This document shows, piece by piece, positions 35,363 to 43,930 of a DNA stretch of 64,000 bases (the stretch's first letter is position 1; the number at the start of each line of letters is the position of its first letter). This stretch comes from Burkholderiales bacterium. Its GTDB lineage: Bacteria > Pseudomonadota > Gammaproteobacteria > Burkholderiales > Burkholderiaceae_E. The position numbers were made by a program, and so were the translations under genes. A model generated the notes under the pieces. That model saw only the letters and a program-made list of their open reading frames with translations, ran no database searches and was not told the DNA's origin. The DNA is taken from NCBI GenBank assembly GCA_027487815.1, contig JAIYCW010000078.1, forward strand, positions 1-64,000, written 5' to 3'.

Positions 35363-36385
35363 TTGACCTTGAATCAGCCATTGCTGGAGCGCCTGGCTCA
35401 CTTGTATCAAGTGATGGCGCTTATTCGCGCATTTGAAGATGCCGCTGAGCAGGCCAGCCAGGGTGGTGTTCAAGCCTTCGGGCAAACCGCAGGCTCGCAA
35501 GCTGCCGTGCGTGGCCCTTTGCATTTATCGACTGGCCAGGAAGCGACCGCAAGCGGCGTATGCACTCACCTGAATGCCTCTGATTTGTTAACTTCCACCC
35601 ATCGCGGCCACGGGCATACGATTGCCAAGGGCGCCAATATCGAACGCATGATGGCCGAGCTTTACGGTAAGGCTTCGGGCAGCAATGGCGGTAAGGGCGG
35701 CTCCATGCATATCGCCGATTTTTCAGTCGGGATGCTCGGTGCCAATGGTGTGGTGGCTGCTGGTTTGCCGATTGCCGCAGGTGCGGCGCACGCCCAGAAA
35801 ATCAAAGGCGATGGCGCGATTACTGCATGTTTTTTTGGCGACGGCGCGATCAATCGCGGGCCTTTCATGGAAGCACTTAACTGGGCTGCGGTGTATCAGC
35901 TCCCGGTGCTTTTTGTTTGTGAAGACAATCAGTGGTCTGCCACCACCCGCACGGATCAGATGACTGCCGGAGAAGGTGCAAGCGTGAGAGCCGAGGCTTT
36001 GGGCGTACCCGCAACTCGAGTGGATGGCAATGATGTGCTGGCAGTGGATGACCTGGCGGGCCGCCTGATTTCGCAGGTTCGAGCAGGTGCTGGGCCCCGC
36101 TTACTGCATGCGATGACCTACCGGGTCAAAGGGCACGTCTCCGTCGACCCGGCCGCCTATCGCGATCCCGCCGAACTGAAACAAGCGCTGTTGCGTGATC
36201 CCTTGCAACTGGCCCAAGCCCGCTTTGTCGAGCTGGGGGGGGACATCGCCATCATCAGGCAGATGGAAGTCGATGCTCAAGACCGTATCAACAAAGCGAT
36301 GCAAGCCGCGCGAGAAGCGCCATGGCCGGACGATTCATCGGCTTACAGCGATGTACAGACCACCGGAGCGGGCCAATGGTTTTGA
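35363..36385 (+). CDS. TPP-dependent dehydrogenase E1 component, alpha subunit
   Basis: E1 alpha of the pyruvate/acetoin dehydrogenase type, about 340 residues. The TPP motif starts GDGAINRG and ends near VCEDNQW. The conserved THRGHGH, KASGSNGGKGGSMH and the phosphorylation-loop-like YRVKGHVSVDP are present. TTG 35363 is chosen because GGGGAG lies six bases upstream; an in-frame GTG at 35342 is possible, and TTG 35306 would lie inside the operator. It decarboxylates a 2-oxo acid or cleaves an acetoin-like compound, passing the acyl group to E2. E2 and E3 genes are not nearby. The stop overlaps the beta-subunit start by ten bases. Confidence 0.85.
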   Translation: MTLNQPLLERLAHLYQVMALIRAFEDAAEQASQGGVQAFGQTAGSQAAVRGPLHLSTGQEATASGVCTHLNASDLLTSTHRGHGHTIAKGANIERMMAELYGKASGSNGGKGGSMHIADFSVGMLGANGVVAAGLPIAAGAAHAQKIKGDGAITACFFGDGAINRGPFMEALNWAAVYQLPVLFVCEDNQWSATTRTDQMTAGEGASVRAEALGVPATRVDGNDVLAVDDLAGRLISQVRAGAGPRLLHAMTYRVKGHVSVDPAAYRDPAELKQALLRDPLQLAQARFVELGGDIAIIRQMEVDAQDRINKAMQAAREAPWPDDSSAYSDVQTTGAGQWF

Positions 36386-37368
36386 ACCTGACTTACGCTC
36401 AAGCCGCTAGCCTTGCCCTCGAACACGCGATGCAGCAAGACCCGAGCGTTGTCGCGTTGGGCGAGGATATTGGACGCGGCGGCATCTTTGGCCAGTATCG
36501 CGGGCTGCAGGAGCGTTTTGGTAGCCAACGGGTGATCGACACGCCCATTTCCGAGGCGACGATTCTGGGTGCTTCGGTGGGTATGGCACTGGCTGGTCTG
36601 AAGCCTGTAGTCGAAATGCGAGTGATGGACTTTGCGTTGTGTGCCATGGATGAAATCATCAATCAGGCCGCAAAAAACCGTTACATGTTTGGTGGTCAAG
36701 GCCGAGTGCCTGCAGTGATGCGCATGCCGATTGGTATTTGGAGCTCTTCGGCTGCACAACACTCGCAGTCCCTTGAATCCTGGTTTATCCATGTTCCCGG
36801 ATTGGTCGTTGTCGCTCCGGCAACTCCACAAGCCAACTACAGCCTGCTACGAGCAGCCATTGATTGCGGTGACCCCGTGGTGTATGTCGAGCACAAGGAA
36901 TTGTGGGCAGTCAGCGGTTCGGTTGACACCGAAGCTATCGCTGAGCTTGGGCAAGCTAACTTGGTTGAGTCGAGCTCTGCACCGCGCCTGACCATCGTGA
37001 GTTGGTCCAAGGCGGTTGGACTATGCGTTCAGGCGGCGCAAACGCTCAAGGCTCAAGGCATCGAAGTGGATGTTCTTGATTTGCAGACTTTATGGCCTTG
37101 GGACAAAGCTGCGGTGTTTGCCTCGTTGCAGCGTAGCGGTCATTTGCTGGTGGTGCATGAGGCAGTACAGGCGGCCGGATTCGGCGCAGAAATTGTGGCC
37201 TCGATGGTGGAGGCGATGCAATCTGAGTTGCGCGGTCCGAGAGATCTTAAAGTCAGGCGTCTCGGGGCACCAAGAGTGCCTGTGGGATATGCGCCCAACC
37301 TTGAGCAACTGGCCAGGATCAGCCCTCAGCAAATCGTTGATGCTGCTCAGGTGCTGGTAGCGGCATGA
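36376..37368 (+). CDS. TPP-dependent dehydrogenase E1 component, beta subunit
   Basis: E1 beta of about 330 residues with the conserved transketolase-like pyrimidine-binding region (VVALGEDIGRGGIFG; the Glu activates TPP), VIDTPISEATILGASVG and the C-terminal transketolase domain (EVDVLDLQTLWPWD; LVVHEAVQAAGFGAEI). ATG 36376 has GGAG seven bases upstream and overlaps the alpha stop by ten bases. An upstream frame from 36322 would overlap alpha more and lacks a ribosome site. With the alpha subunit it forms the alpha2-beta2 E1. Its stop overlaps the DctQ start (ATGA), showing that the enzyme and the TRAP transporter are one operon. Confidence 0.87.
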   Translation: MVLNLTYAQAASLALEHAMQQDPSVVALGEDIGRGGIFGQYRGLQERFGSQRVIDTPISEATILGASVGMALAGLKPVVEMRVMDFALCAMDEIINQAAKNRYMFGGQGRVPAVMRMPIGIWSSSAAQHSQSLESWFIHVPGLVVVAPATPQANYSLLRAAIDCGDPVVYVEHKELWAVSGSVDTEAIAELGQANLVESSSAPRLTIVSWSKAVGLCVQAAQTLKAQGIEVDVLDLQTLWPWDKAAVFASLQRSGHLLVVHEAVQAAGFGAEIVASMVEAMQSELRGPRDLKVRRLGAPRVPVGYAPNLEQLARISPQQIVDAAQVLVAA

Positions 37369-37862
37369 AGCCCGCCTCAGCGAGTATTGAGCGAAATGTT
37401 GCGGCGCTCGCCATGATGCTGTTGGTCGTCATCACACTGGCTAATGTGCTGACGCGCTATTTCACCGACGAGTCGCTTGCCTGGACCGAAGAGCTCTCCA
37501 TTTTCTTGATGGTGATCCTGACATTAGCCGGCACGGCGAGCGCAGCCCTTAAAGACGCGCACCTGCGCATTGAAGCGATCTATGAGGCGGGCTCAGATCA
37601 GCGTCAGCGGCGGTTGCGGCGCGCAGTAGCCTGGATCACCGCGCTCTTCTTTGTCTTTCTTGCAGCAATTTTTTCCCGCTTCGTTTATGACGAGATTCAT
37701 TTTGGTGAAACCTCAATGGGGCTGGATGTGCCGCGCTGGTGGTACTCAATCTGGATACCGCCTCTGTGCTTGTTGATCGCGTGGCGCGCATTGGCCAGTC
37801 TCAAGGTTCGCGGCACAAGTGCTTCTTCTGATTCCCCCCGCATATCGGGCGATCATGATTGA
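37365..37862 (+). CDS. TRAP transporter small permease (DctQ)
   Basis: The 165-residue membrane protein has four hydrophobic segments: MLLVVITLANVLTRYF, SIFLMVILTLAGTASA, ALFFVFLAAIFSRF and YSIWIPPLCLLIAW. The conserved Trp-Glu pair is in LAWTEELSIF. This is the small integral subunit of a TRAP transporter, which supports the large DctM channel. The start overlaps the E1 beta stop by four bases, and its end overlaps the DctM start by eight. Confidence 0.9.
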   Translation: MKPASASIERNVAALAMMLLVVITLANVLTRYFTDESLAWTEELSIFLMVILTLAGTASAALKDAHLRIEAIYEAGSDQRQRRLRRAVAWITALFFVFLAAIFSRFVYDEIHFGETSMGLDVPRWWYSIWIPPLCLLIAWRALASLKVRGTSASSDSPRISGDHD

Positions 37863-39153
37863 GGCGATCCTTTTTGGGTTGTTTATTGCATTGATGCTGA
37901 TTGGTGTGCCGATCGGTGTTGCCCTCGGTTTGGGAGGCACGATTGCCATCGCCTTGGCCAATTCGGAAACCCAGCTGTGGGGCTTGATGGCGGTGCCGCA
38001 GAACATGCATGCCGGAATTGCAAAATATCCCTTGCTCGCTTTGCCCATGTTTGTTCTGGTGGGCTCGATCTTTGACCGTTCTGGTGTTGCGCAGCGTATG
38101 GTGACGTTTGCGATTGCTTGTCTGGGGCGCTCGCCAGGCACCTTGCCGGTGGTGGCCGTGATTGTAGCGATGGTGCTTGGCGGGATTTCCGGCTCGGGTC
38201 CGGCCAATGCAGCGGCAGTGGGTGGAGTGATGATTGCCGCAATGGCCCGCGCAGGATACCCCGCTCCCTTCTCGGCCAGTGTGATCGGTTCGGCGGCGGC
38301 CACCGATATTCTTATCCCTCCTTCAATCGCCTTTATTGTGTACAGCGTTGCAGTGCCCGGAGCTTCCGTGCCTGCGTTGTTTGCCGCTGGCATGATTCCG
38401 GGAGTGTTAGCCGGGCTGGCATTGATTATTCCGGCTTGGTGGCTTTCACGTCGCAATGGGTACGGCAAGCAAGAAGCCAACCTGCCGCGCCCGCCTTTTT
38501 GGGAATCCTTACGGCAAGCCAGCTGGGGCTTGGCCGCACCGGTGCTGATCCTTGGCGGGATGCGGGCAGGATGGTTCACGCCGACGGAAGCCGCAGTGGT
38601 TGCTGTTGCTTACGGTTTGTTTGTCGGGATCGTGATTCACCGCACGATTCGGGTTTCGGAACTCAAAGAAATTTTTGCCGAGGCTGCGGAGATTTCTGCA
38701 GTGATCATGATTGTGATCGGGCTCGCAGGTATTTTCGCGTACTCGGCCAATACTCTCGGGCTGGCTGATCCGCTGATCAAGGCGATTCAAGCCAGCGGCA
38801 TGGGCTCGACGGGCACCTTGATTGCGGTGATGATTATCCTGCTCGTGCTGGGAATGTTTCTTGATGGCGTGTCAATCTTTCTGATATTCATACCGCTGCT
38901 TTATCCCATCATGAAAGTGTTTCAATGGGACGTGGTGTGGTTTGGCGTGTTGTTAACGATGATGATTGCTATTGGGCAGTTCACTCCGCCGGTTGCAGTC
39001 AATCTGCTCGTAGCTTGTAAACTCGCCGGGGTACGCATCGAGCAAACCGTGCCCCATGTGGTGTGGCTGGTGGTGAGCTTTTTAGTGGCCACAATATTGG
39101 TTGCGATGTTTCCCGAGCTGGCGCTTTGGTTGCCGCGCTCACTTGGCTACTAG
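37855..39153 (+). CDS. TRAP transporter large permease (DctM)
   Basis: Polytopic protein of about 432 residues with roughly twelve hydrophobic segments, e.g. FGLFIALMLIGVPIGVALGL, and typical DctM signatures (FVLVGSIFDRSGVAQRMV; VLGGISGSGPANAAAVG; SAAATDILIPPSIAFIVY). It performs sodium-coupled transport of organic acids with DctQ and the DctP receptor. ATG 37855 fits the DctM N-terminus MIEAILFG; a frame from 37819 is less likely. The cargo is presumably the substrate or precursor for the coupled E1 enzyme. Confidence 0.92.
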   Translation: MIEAILFGLFIALMLIGVPIGVALGLGGTIAIALANSETQLWGLMAVPQNMHAGIAKYPLLALPMFVLVGSIFDRSGVAQRMVTFAIACLGRSPGTLPVVAVIVAMVLGGISGSGPANAAAVGGVMIAAMARAGYPAPFSASVIGSAAATDILIPPSIAFIVYSVAVPGASVPALFAAGMIPGVLAGLALIIPAWWLSRRNGYGKQEANLPRPPFWESLRQASWGLAAPVLILGGMRAGWFTPTEAAVVAVAYGLFVGIVIHRTIRVSELKEIFAEAAEISAVIMIVIGLAGIFAYSANTLGLADPLIKAIQASGMGSTGTLIAVMIILLVLGMFLDGVSIFLIFIPLLYPIMKVFQWDVVWFGVLLTMMIAIGQFTPPVAVNLLVACKLAGVRIEQTVPHVVWLVVSFLVATILVAMFPELALWLPRSLGY

Positions 39154-39209
39154 TGCCTGAATTTTAGTTGATCGATCAAGCCCTCTCAACACTTAAGGAG
39201 ACACAAATC

Positions 39210-40238
39210 ATGCAAAGACGTCATTTGATCAAAGGTGCTGCCGCCAGCGGTGCAGTCCTGGGATTTCCTACGATTCTGAAAGCGCAGAATCAGTACCGCG
39301 CTGAATACAAGATGTCCACTGTTGTGCCTCCGGCATTTGCCTGGGGCAAGGGTGGCGAGATTTTTGGCAACCTGGTGCGTGAGCGCACTAACGGGCGCAT
39401 CAACATCAAGCAGTATCCCGGGGCCAGCTTGGTACAGGGGCAGCAGGACCGTGAGTTTTCTGCAATGCGTCAGGGCATCATTGATGTTCTTTGTGGCGCG
39501 CCAATCAACTGGACCTCTACCGTGCGTGAGCTTGGGGTGTGCACCTTGCCCTTTTTGTTTCCCGATCATAAAGCCTGGGATGCGGTGATGGCCTCGGAGG
39601 TGATGACCAAGGACTATTTCGATGTTGTTCGCAAGGCCGGGGCTGAGCCGCTGGCTATTGGCGAGACCGGATTTCGCCAGATTTCGAATTCCAAGCGCCC
39701 GATTATCAAGCCTGAGGATCTCAACGGACTGAAGATTCGTGTTGTCGGTTCGCCCATGTATGGCGAGATCATGAGTGGCATGGGGGCCAACCCAACATTC
39801 ATGAGCTGGGCTGATGCACAGCCTGCCTTGGCCTCGGGAGCGGTGGACGCGCAGGAAAATCCGCTTGAGGTTTTTCTGGCCGCCCGAATTCACACCCTGG
39901 GTCAAAAATTTGTGACCAAGTGGAATTACTCCAACGACATGCTGCTTTTTGCGATTGCCAATCCGATCTGGCAAAGCTGGACCCCTCAGGATCAGAAGAT
40001 CGTGCGCGAGGCCGCGCAGGATGCTGCCAAGCAGCAAGTGCAGCTGGTACGCAAGTTGTTTGATGAGGATGTGCAGCGGGTATCGGCTTTGGGAGTGCAG
40101 GTGCATGTGCCGACCGCTGCTGAAACCAACGAATGGCAGATCAAAACCCGGCGCACTTACGCTCGCTGGAAGGCTCAGATCAATGCTCCGATGATCAGCA
40201 AGATGGAAGAGATCATTGCCAAGTCGCGCAAAGCCTGA
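39210..40238 (+). CDS. TRAP transporter periplasmic receptor (DctP)
   Basis: Solute receptor of about 342 residues. The N-terminus MQRRHLIKGAAASGAVLGF is a twin-arginine-like signal, suggesting export folded. The DctP core shows INIKQYPGASLVQGQQ, GLKIRVVGSPMYGEIM (with the conserved Arg that clamps the ligand carboxylate) and ALASGAVDAQENPLEVF. AAGGAG lies ten bases before ATG 39210. The frame extends upstream to 39168, without better evidence. The ligand is probably a carboxylate, but its identity is unknown. The MarR gene overlaps its 3' end. Confidence 0.9.
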   Translation: MQRRHLIKGAAASGAVLGFPTILKAQNQYRAEYKMSTVVPPAFAWGKGGEIFGNLVRERTNGRINIKQYPGASLVQGQQDREFSAMRQGIIDVLCGAPINWTSTVRELGVCTLPFLFPDHKAWDAVMASEVMTKDYFDVVRKAGAEPLAIGETGFRQISNSKRPIIKPEDLNGLKIRVVGSPMYGEIMSGMGANPTFMSWADAQPALASGAVDAQENPLEVFLAARIHTLGQKFVTKWNYSNDMLLFAIANPIWQSWTPQDQKIVREAAQDAAKQQVQLVRKLFDEDVQRVSALGVQVHVPTAAETNEWQIKTRRTYARWKAQINAPMISKMEEIIAKSRKA

Positions 40239-40698
40239 GGCGCCATCCGACTCGGTCAGCGCGAGATTGAAAGGGCCGCTGGCCGATTCAATTTTTTTCC
40301 GCTTGGTGCGTGCTGTCAATCTCACGGCGCAGCCGTTTGTGGAAAGCGTGGGTAGGCCTCATGACCTGAGCCTCAATGAGTGGCGGGTCATGCTTGTGCT
40401 GGCCAACAAGCCCCGCTTGAGCGCCAGTGAAATCGGTGTCATGACAGGTATGGACAAGATGTCGGTGAGTCGGGCGGTGGCCCGACTGCTGCGCAGTCAT
40501 CGGGTGGTGCGTGGCGCACAGGCCCACGACAAACGCAGTCAGTGGCTTGAGCTCAGCACCTCCGGCCGAACTCTTTTTGCCTTGATTGCCCCGCTTGGCC
40601 AACAGCGGGAAGCGCAAATGCTTTCAGTGTTGAGTAGCGCGCAGCGGCGCCAGTTGCGTGAGCTTTTGGATCGTATCCTCGCCAATCCAACGCTCTAG
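40216..40698 (+). CDS. MarR family transcriptional regulator
   Basis: The 160-residue winged-helix regulator has a recognition region LSASEIGVMTGMDKMSVSRA and the wing RGAQAHDKRSQWLELSTSG with the conserved Asp-Lys-Arg. TTG 40216 is the likely start: GGAAGAG lies five bases upstream, and it overlaps the DctP gene by 23 bases. It is the last gene of the E1/TRAP operon and is convergent with the cupin gene. It is the obvious candidate for binding the two identical palindromes at 35296 and 41570 that flank the whole unit. Confidence 0.85.
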   Translation: MPSRAKPEAPSDSVSARLKGPLADSIFFRLVRAVNLTAQPFVESVGRPHDLSLNEWRVMLVLANKPRLSASEIGVMTGMDKMSVSRAVARLLRSHRVVRGAQAHDKRSQWLELSTSGRTLFALIAPLGQQREAQMLSVLSSAQRRQLRELLDRILANPTL

Positions 40699-40732
40699 CG
40701 CTTTTCAGGCTGGTTTGTGCAAGGGGCGTTGT

Positions 40733-41539
40733 TTACGGGCCTGCGGCTGAGCCAAATCCGAAGGGATCCAAGCTCACCTTGGCATGCTCCCATTGTGGCG
40801 CTCCATCGGCCCAGCAAATCAGCAGCGCTCCGAACTGTGAGCTGATGCTGTATTCGCGGTCAGGCTCAAGAATCGCGAAACAGTTGCCATGCAGGCTTGC
40901 ATCATTGATTTGCAGATCCCCGCCGCGAACCCAAAGGTCAATCAGGGCAGTGGTCCGCATACGCGGCCAGCGCGTTCCCGGGCGCAGGCGCAGTTGCACC
41001 ATTCGGCGCACATCAGTAGTCGGGCGATAGTCAAAAATCGTTTGGCGCAGGGTGCCTGCCAGCCCATCGTGCAACTGCGGCAAGTCGTCCACAGTGACAT
41101 TGATTTCCGGGGCGATCTCAGGAGCCGAATTGATGACTTCACTATGATGCGCGCCGGCATGCAGCCCATGCAACGGGCCCGCTTGCGGTGGGTAGATCAC
41201 CGCTGCCTCAAGGCGCGACACCAGAATGGTTCGCTGGTAGGCAATCGCATCATGGGTGGCCCCTTTCAGATTGATCCCTGCCTGATGCAGTCCGGCGCTT
41301 CCGTGATAATCCGTGAGCCCGCCGTCGATAAAAAAGCTGGTGGCCGTGCCCAGATGCTGATGCAAGCCGCTGCGGGCCATGGGCTCGAACCCCACCTGTC
41401 CGAGAAACAGGCCGCTGGGGTCGCTACGCACCGACCGCAGGGCTATTCCGGCCTTGCCGGCCTGCGCCCAGTCCATCGCAGCGGCATCACACCAAAACAA
41501 TCCGCTGGAAGAAGTCAGTGAGGGGCTTGAAGAAGTCAT
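40733..41539 (-). CDS. Cupin protein, ChrR-like two-domain
   Basis: The 268-residue protein appears to hold two cupin barrels. The first has FEPMARSGLHQHLGTATSFF, where the His pair and the following GLTDYHGSAGLHQAG give potential metal ligands, and ATHDAIAYQ. The second (about residues 150-255) resembles the ChrR anti-sigma cupin fold but lacks the metal histidines. Relatives include dioxygenases of diketones and aromatic ketones, so a ring- or C-C-cleaving role is conceivable; a sensor role cannot be excluded. Its promoter contains the second copy of the palindrome, so it should be co-regulated with the E1/TRAP operon that it faces. Confidence 0.65.
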   Translation of the reverse strand: MTSSSPSLTSSSGLFWCDAAAMDWAQAGKAGIALRSVRSDPSGLFLGQVGFEPMARSGLHQHLGTATSFFIDGGLTDYHGSAGLHQAGINLKGATHDAIAYQRTILVSRLEAAVIYPPQAGPLHGLHAGAHHSEVINSAPEIAPEINVTVDDLPQLHDGLAGTLRQTIFDYRPTTDVRRMVQLRLRPGTRWPRMRTTALIDLWVRGGDLQINDASLHGNCFAILEPDREYSISSQFGALLICWADGAPQWEHAKVSLDPFGFGSAAGP

Positions 41540-41563
41540 GATGGCAAGGATGAAGCAAGCGAT

Positions 41564-41592
41564 GGAAAATAGTAACGTTTGTTACTAGTTTT
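41564..41592 (-). promoter_or_regulatory. Promoter with palindromic operator, copy 2 (cupin gene)
   Basis: The palindrome TAGTAAC gttt GTTACTA at 41570-41587 is identical over 18 bases, including the loop, to the core of copy 1 at 35296. On the minus strand it overlaps a plausible promoter with -10 TACTAT (41569-41574) and a -35-like TAGCCA 17 bases upstream (41592-41597), about 30 bases before the cupin start. The same regulator should control both units. Confidence 0.72.
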
Positions 41593-41643
41593 GGCTAGGG
41601 GCGCGTGCTTTTGGTCCAAACCGGCCTGAACCCAACAAAGCGG

Positions 41644-41672
41644 TGGAAATGAGGCAGTGGACAGGGTATACT
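41644..41672 (+). promoter_or_regulatory. Putative promoter of the rimP-nusA-infB operon
   Basis: TGGAAA (41644-41649) and TATACT (41667-41672) are spaced by 17 bases and fit a sigma70 promoter. Transcription would start near 41679, leaving a leader of about 105 bases before rimP that contains an intrinsic terminator. Confidence 0.55.
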
Positions 41673-41710
41673 TGCGGGTTAGTTCAGCTTTGCCGCGCTG
41701 TACAAAAACT

Positions 41711-41739
41711 AAATGGGCCCTGGCAGCCCATTTTTTTTT
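41711..41739 (+). terminator. Intrinsic terminator in the rimP leader (attenuator candidate)
   Basis: A stem AAATGGGC/GCCCATTT with a seven-base loop (41711-41733) is followed directly by more T residues, nine in a row in total (41731-41739). This is a textbook Rho-independent terminator, placed between the promoter and rimP. It must be read through for the operon to be expressed, which suggests attenuation, as is known for NusA autoregulation in E. coli. Confidence 0.75.
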
Positions 41740-41784
41740 GGCCAATCGCGTTGCGCAGGGCCTTTTTCGCGGCCTGTCCAGCCT

Positions 41785-42387
41785 ATGCATGTAGAAACCT
41801 CATCTGCTCCCAGCCAGGAGCTGCCTGTGCCTTCGGTGCCTGTTCCAGCAACAGTCGGCCGAGGCATGCGCGCGGTGATCGAGGCTTGTGTTGTTGGATT
41901 GGGTTATGAGTTTGTTGATTTGGAGATGGTCGCGCATGGCAGCCTGCGTGTCACCATCGATTTGGCCGGAGCAAGCGCCAAGCCCGGGGTGCCTGAGCAG
42001 TTCGTTACGGTAAAGGACTGCGAGAAGGTAAGCCATCAGCTCAGCCACGAGTTGCTGGTTGAGAATATTGATTACGACCGGCTCGAAGTGTCCTCGCCGG
42101 GGCTGGATCGACCACTGAAAAAAGAACACGACTTTGTACGGTTTGCCGGGCTGCCAGTGCAACTGAAGCTGCGCACCATGGTGGCCAATCGGCGGCAGTT
42201 CGAAGGCGTGTTGTCCGTGCTTGAAGATGGTCGGTTTGCGTTGACCTATGAAGTTAATCCGGTTGCTGAGCAACCGAGATCTCCCTCGCGGCGCACCAGC
42301 CGTGCCAAGGCTCCGGCTCTGGCGCAGGTGGTGTTTCGCTTTTCCGATGTTGAGCGGGCCCGTTTGATCCCGCAAGTTCAGTTTTAG
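41785..42387 (+). CDS. rimP: Ribosome maturation factor RimP
   Basis: RimP of about 200 residues with the N-terminal domain ([20 protein letters not shown]) and conserved [21 protein letters not shown], then a C-terminal SH3-like part with a basic insert ([13 protein letters not shown]). It assists 30S subunit maturation in the cytoplasm. ATG 41785 is chosen; an internal ATG 41866 would give the shorter conventional N-terminus, and the frame is open up into the leader hairpin, which is not plausible coding. It is the first gene of the translation operon, 14 bases before nusA. Confidence 0.93.
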   Translation: MHVETSSAPSQELPVPSVPVPATVGRGMRAVIEACVVGLGYEFVDLEMVAHGSLRVTIDLAGASAKPGVPEQFVTVKDCEKVSHQLSHELLVENIDYDRLEVSSPGLDRPLKKEHDFVRFAGLPVQLKLRTMVANRRQFEGVLSVLEDGRFALTYEVNPVAEQPRSPSRRTSRAKAPALAQVVFRFSDVERARLIPQVQF

Positions 42388-42401
42388 GAGGCTTGAGACT
42401 C

Positions 42402-43892
42402 ATGAGCCGTGAAGTCTTGTTGTTGGTTGATGCGCTAGCGCGTGAAAAAAATGTGCAGCGTGAAGTTGTGTTCCAGGCACTTGAAAGTGCGCTGGCCTCT
42501 GCCACCAAAAAACTGTTCAAGGAAGATAGTGATGTCCGCGTCACCATCGATCGCTTGTCGGGCGACTATGAAGCGTTTCGGCGCTGGCTGGTTGTGCCTG
42601 ATGGCGAGATGGAGGATCACGATATCCAGATGATTCTTACCGAAGCCCGTAAGCAGGTGGCCGATATCGAAATCGGTGATTATGTGGAGGAAGAGCTTGA
42701 AGCCATTGAACTCGGACGTATCGGAGCGCAGGCTGCCAAGCAGGTGATTTTGCAGCGCATCCGGGATGCCGAGCGCGAACAAATCATCAGCGACTTTCTT
42801 GCTCGTGAGGAGCCCATTTTGTCGGGCACGATCAAGCGGATGGATCGTGAAGGCGCGGTGGTTGAGTCCGGTAAGGTTGAGGCCCGGTTGCCCCGCGATC
42901 AGATGATTCCCAAGGAAAATCTTCGGGTCGGTGATCGGGTTCGCGCGCTGGTCATGACGGTTAATCGCGAGGGTCGCGGCCCGCAGCTAATGCTTTCGCG
43001 GACTTCGCCTGAGTTCATCAAGCACCTTTTTTCAATTGAAGTGCCTGAAATCGAGCAGGGCCTGTTGCAAATCAAGGCGGCCGCCCGCGATCCGGGGGTG
43101 CGCGCCAAGATTGCTGTGTTTACCCAGGATCGGCGTATTGATCCGATCGGCACTTGCGTCGGCGTACGTGGTTCGAGAGTGCAGGCCGTTACCGGTGAGC
43201 TTGCCGGCGAGCGGGTCGATATTGTGTTGTGGTCTGAAGATCCCGCTCAGTTTGTGATTGGTGCGTTGGCACCAGCCAATGTGAGCTCGATTGTTGTGGA
43301 TGAAGACAAACACAGCATGGATGTGGTGACCGACGAAGATAACCAGGCGCTCGCAATTGGCACTGGCGGGCGCAATGTTCGTCTGGCCTCCGAGCTTACA
43401 GGCTGGCAGATCAATATCATGACCGCTGAAGAGTCTGAGCAGAAGTCAGAGAAGGAGCGCTCCGGTGTGCGCGATCTGTTCATGGCCAAGCTTGATGTGG
43501 ATGCCGAAGTGGCCGATATCCTGATCGACGAGGGCTTCAACACCCTCGAAGAAGTGGCGTATGTGCCCATCAATGAGATGCTGGAGATTGAAGCCTTTGA
43601 CGAAGACACCGTCAATGAGCTGCGTGATCGCGCCCGCAATGCTTTGCTGACCGAAGCCATTGCGACTGAGGAAGCGATTGAGGGTGCATCGGCTGACCTG
43701 CTTGGGCTCGAAGGTATGGACAAAACCCTGGCCGCCAAGTTGGGCGAGCATGATGTCCACACCCGGGATGATCTGGCCGAGTTGGCCGTCGATGAGCTGG
43801 TTGAAATGACACAAATTGATGAAGCGGCCGCGCGTGAGTTGATCATGAAAGCGCGAGCACATTGGTTTGAAGGAGAAGCTTCCGCTGTTTGA
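42402..43892 (+). CDS. nusA: Transcription termination/antitermination protein NusA
   Basis: NusA of about 496 residues. It has the N-terminal RNA polymerase-binding domain ([17 protein letters not shown]), an S1 domain near residues 135-200, two KH domains ([34 protein letters not shown]) and two C-terminal acidic repeats containing helix-hairpin-helix-like segments, as in gamma- and betaproteobacteria. ATG 42402 follows AGGAGG by 11 bases. It binds the elongation complex and modulates pausing, termination and antitermination. NusA may act on the terminator in its own operon leader. Confidence 0.97.
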   Translation: MSREVLLLVDALAREKNVQREVVFQALESALASATKKLFKEDSDVRVTIDRLSGDYEAFRRWLVVPDGEMEDHDIQMILTEARKQVADIEIGDYVEEELEAIELGRIGAQAAKQVILQRIRDAEREQIISDFLAREEPILSGTIKRMDREGAVVESGKVEARLPRDQMIPKENLRVGDRVRALVMTVNREGRGPQLMLSRTSPEFIKHLFSIEVPEIEQGLLQIKAAARDPGVRAKIAVFTQDRRIDPIGTCVGVRGSRVQAVTGELAGERVDIVLWSEDPAQFVIGALAPANVSSIVVDEDKHSMDVVTDEDNQALAIGTGGRNVRLASELTGWQINIMTAEESEQKSEKERSGVRDLFMAKLDVDAEVADILIDEGFNTLEEVAYVPINEMLEIEAFDEDTVNELRDRARNALLTEAIATEEAIEGASADLLGLEGMDKTLAAKLGEHDVHTRDDLAELAVDELVEMTQIDEAAARELIMKARAHWFEGEASAV

Positions 43893-43930
43893 AGCAGGGG
43901 GGCTCATCACACAAGGGATTCAGAATACAC

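Noticed and set aside
35306-35363. Upstream TTG start for E1 alpha
   Set aside because: It would place the start codon inside the palindromic operator and at the promoter -10; GGGGAG before TTG 35363 is far better.
39186-40325. 379-codon open frame antisense to the DctP gene
   Set aside because: Shadow of the TRAP receptor coding sequence; no domain or ribosome site.
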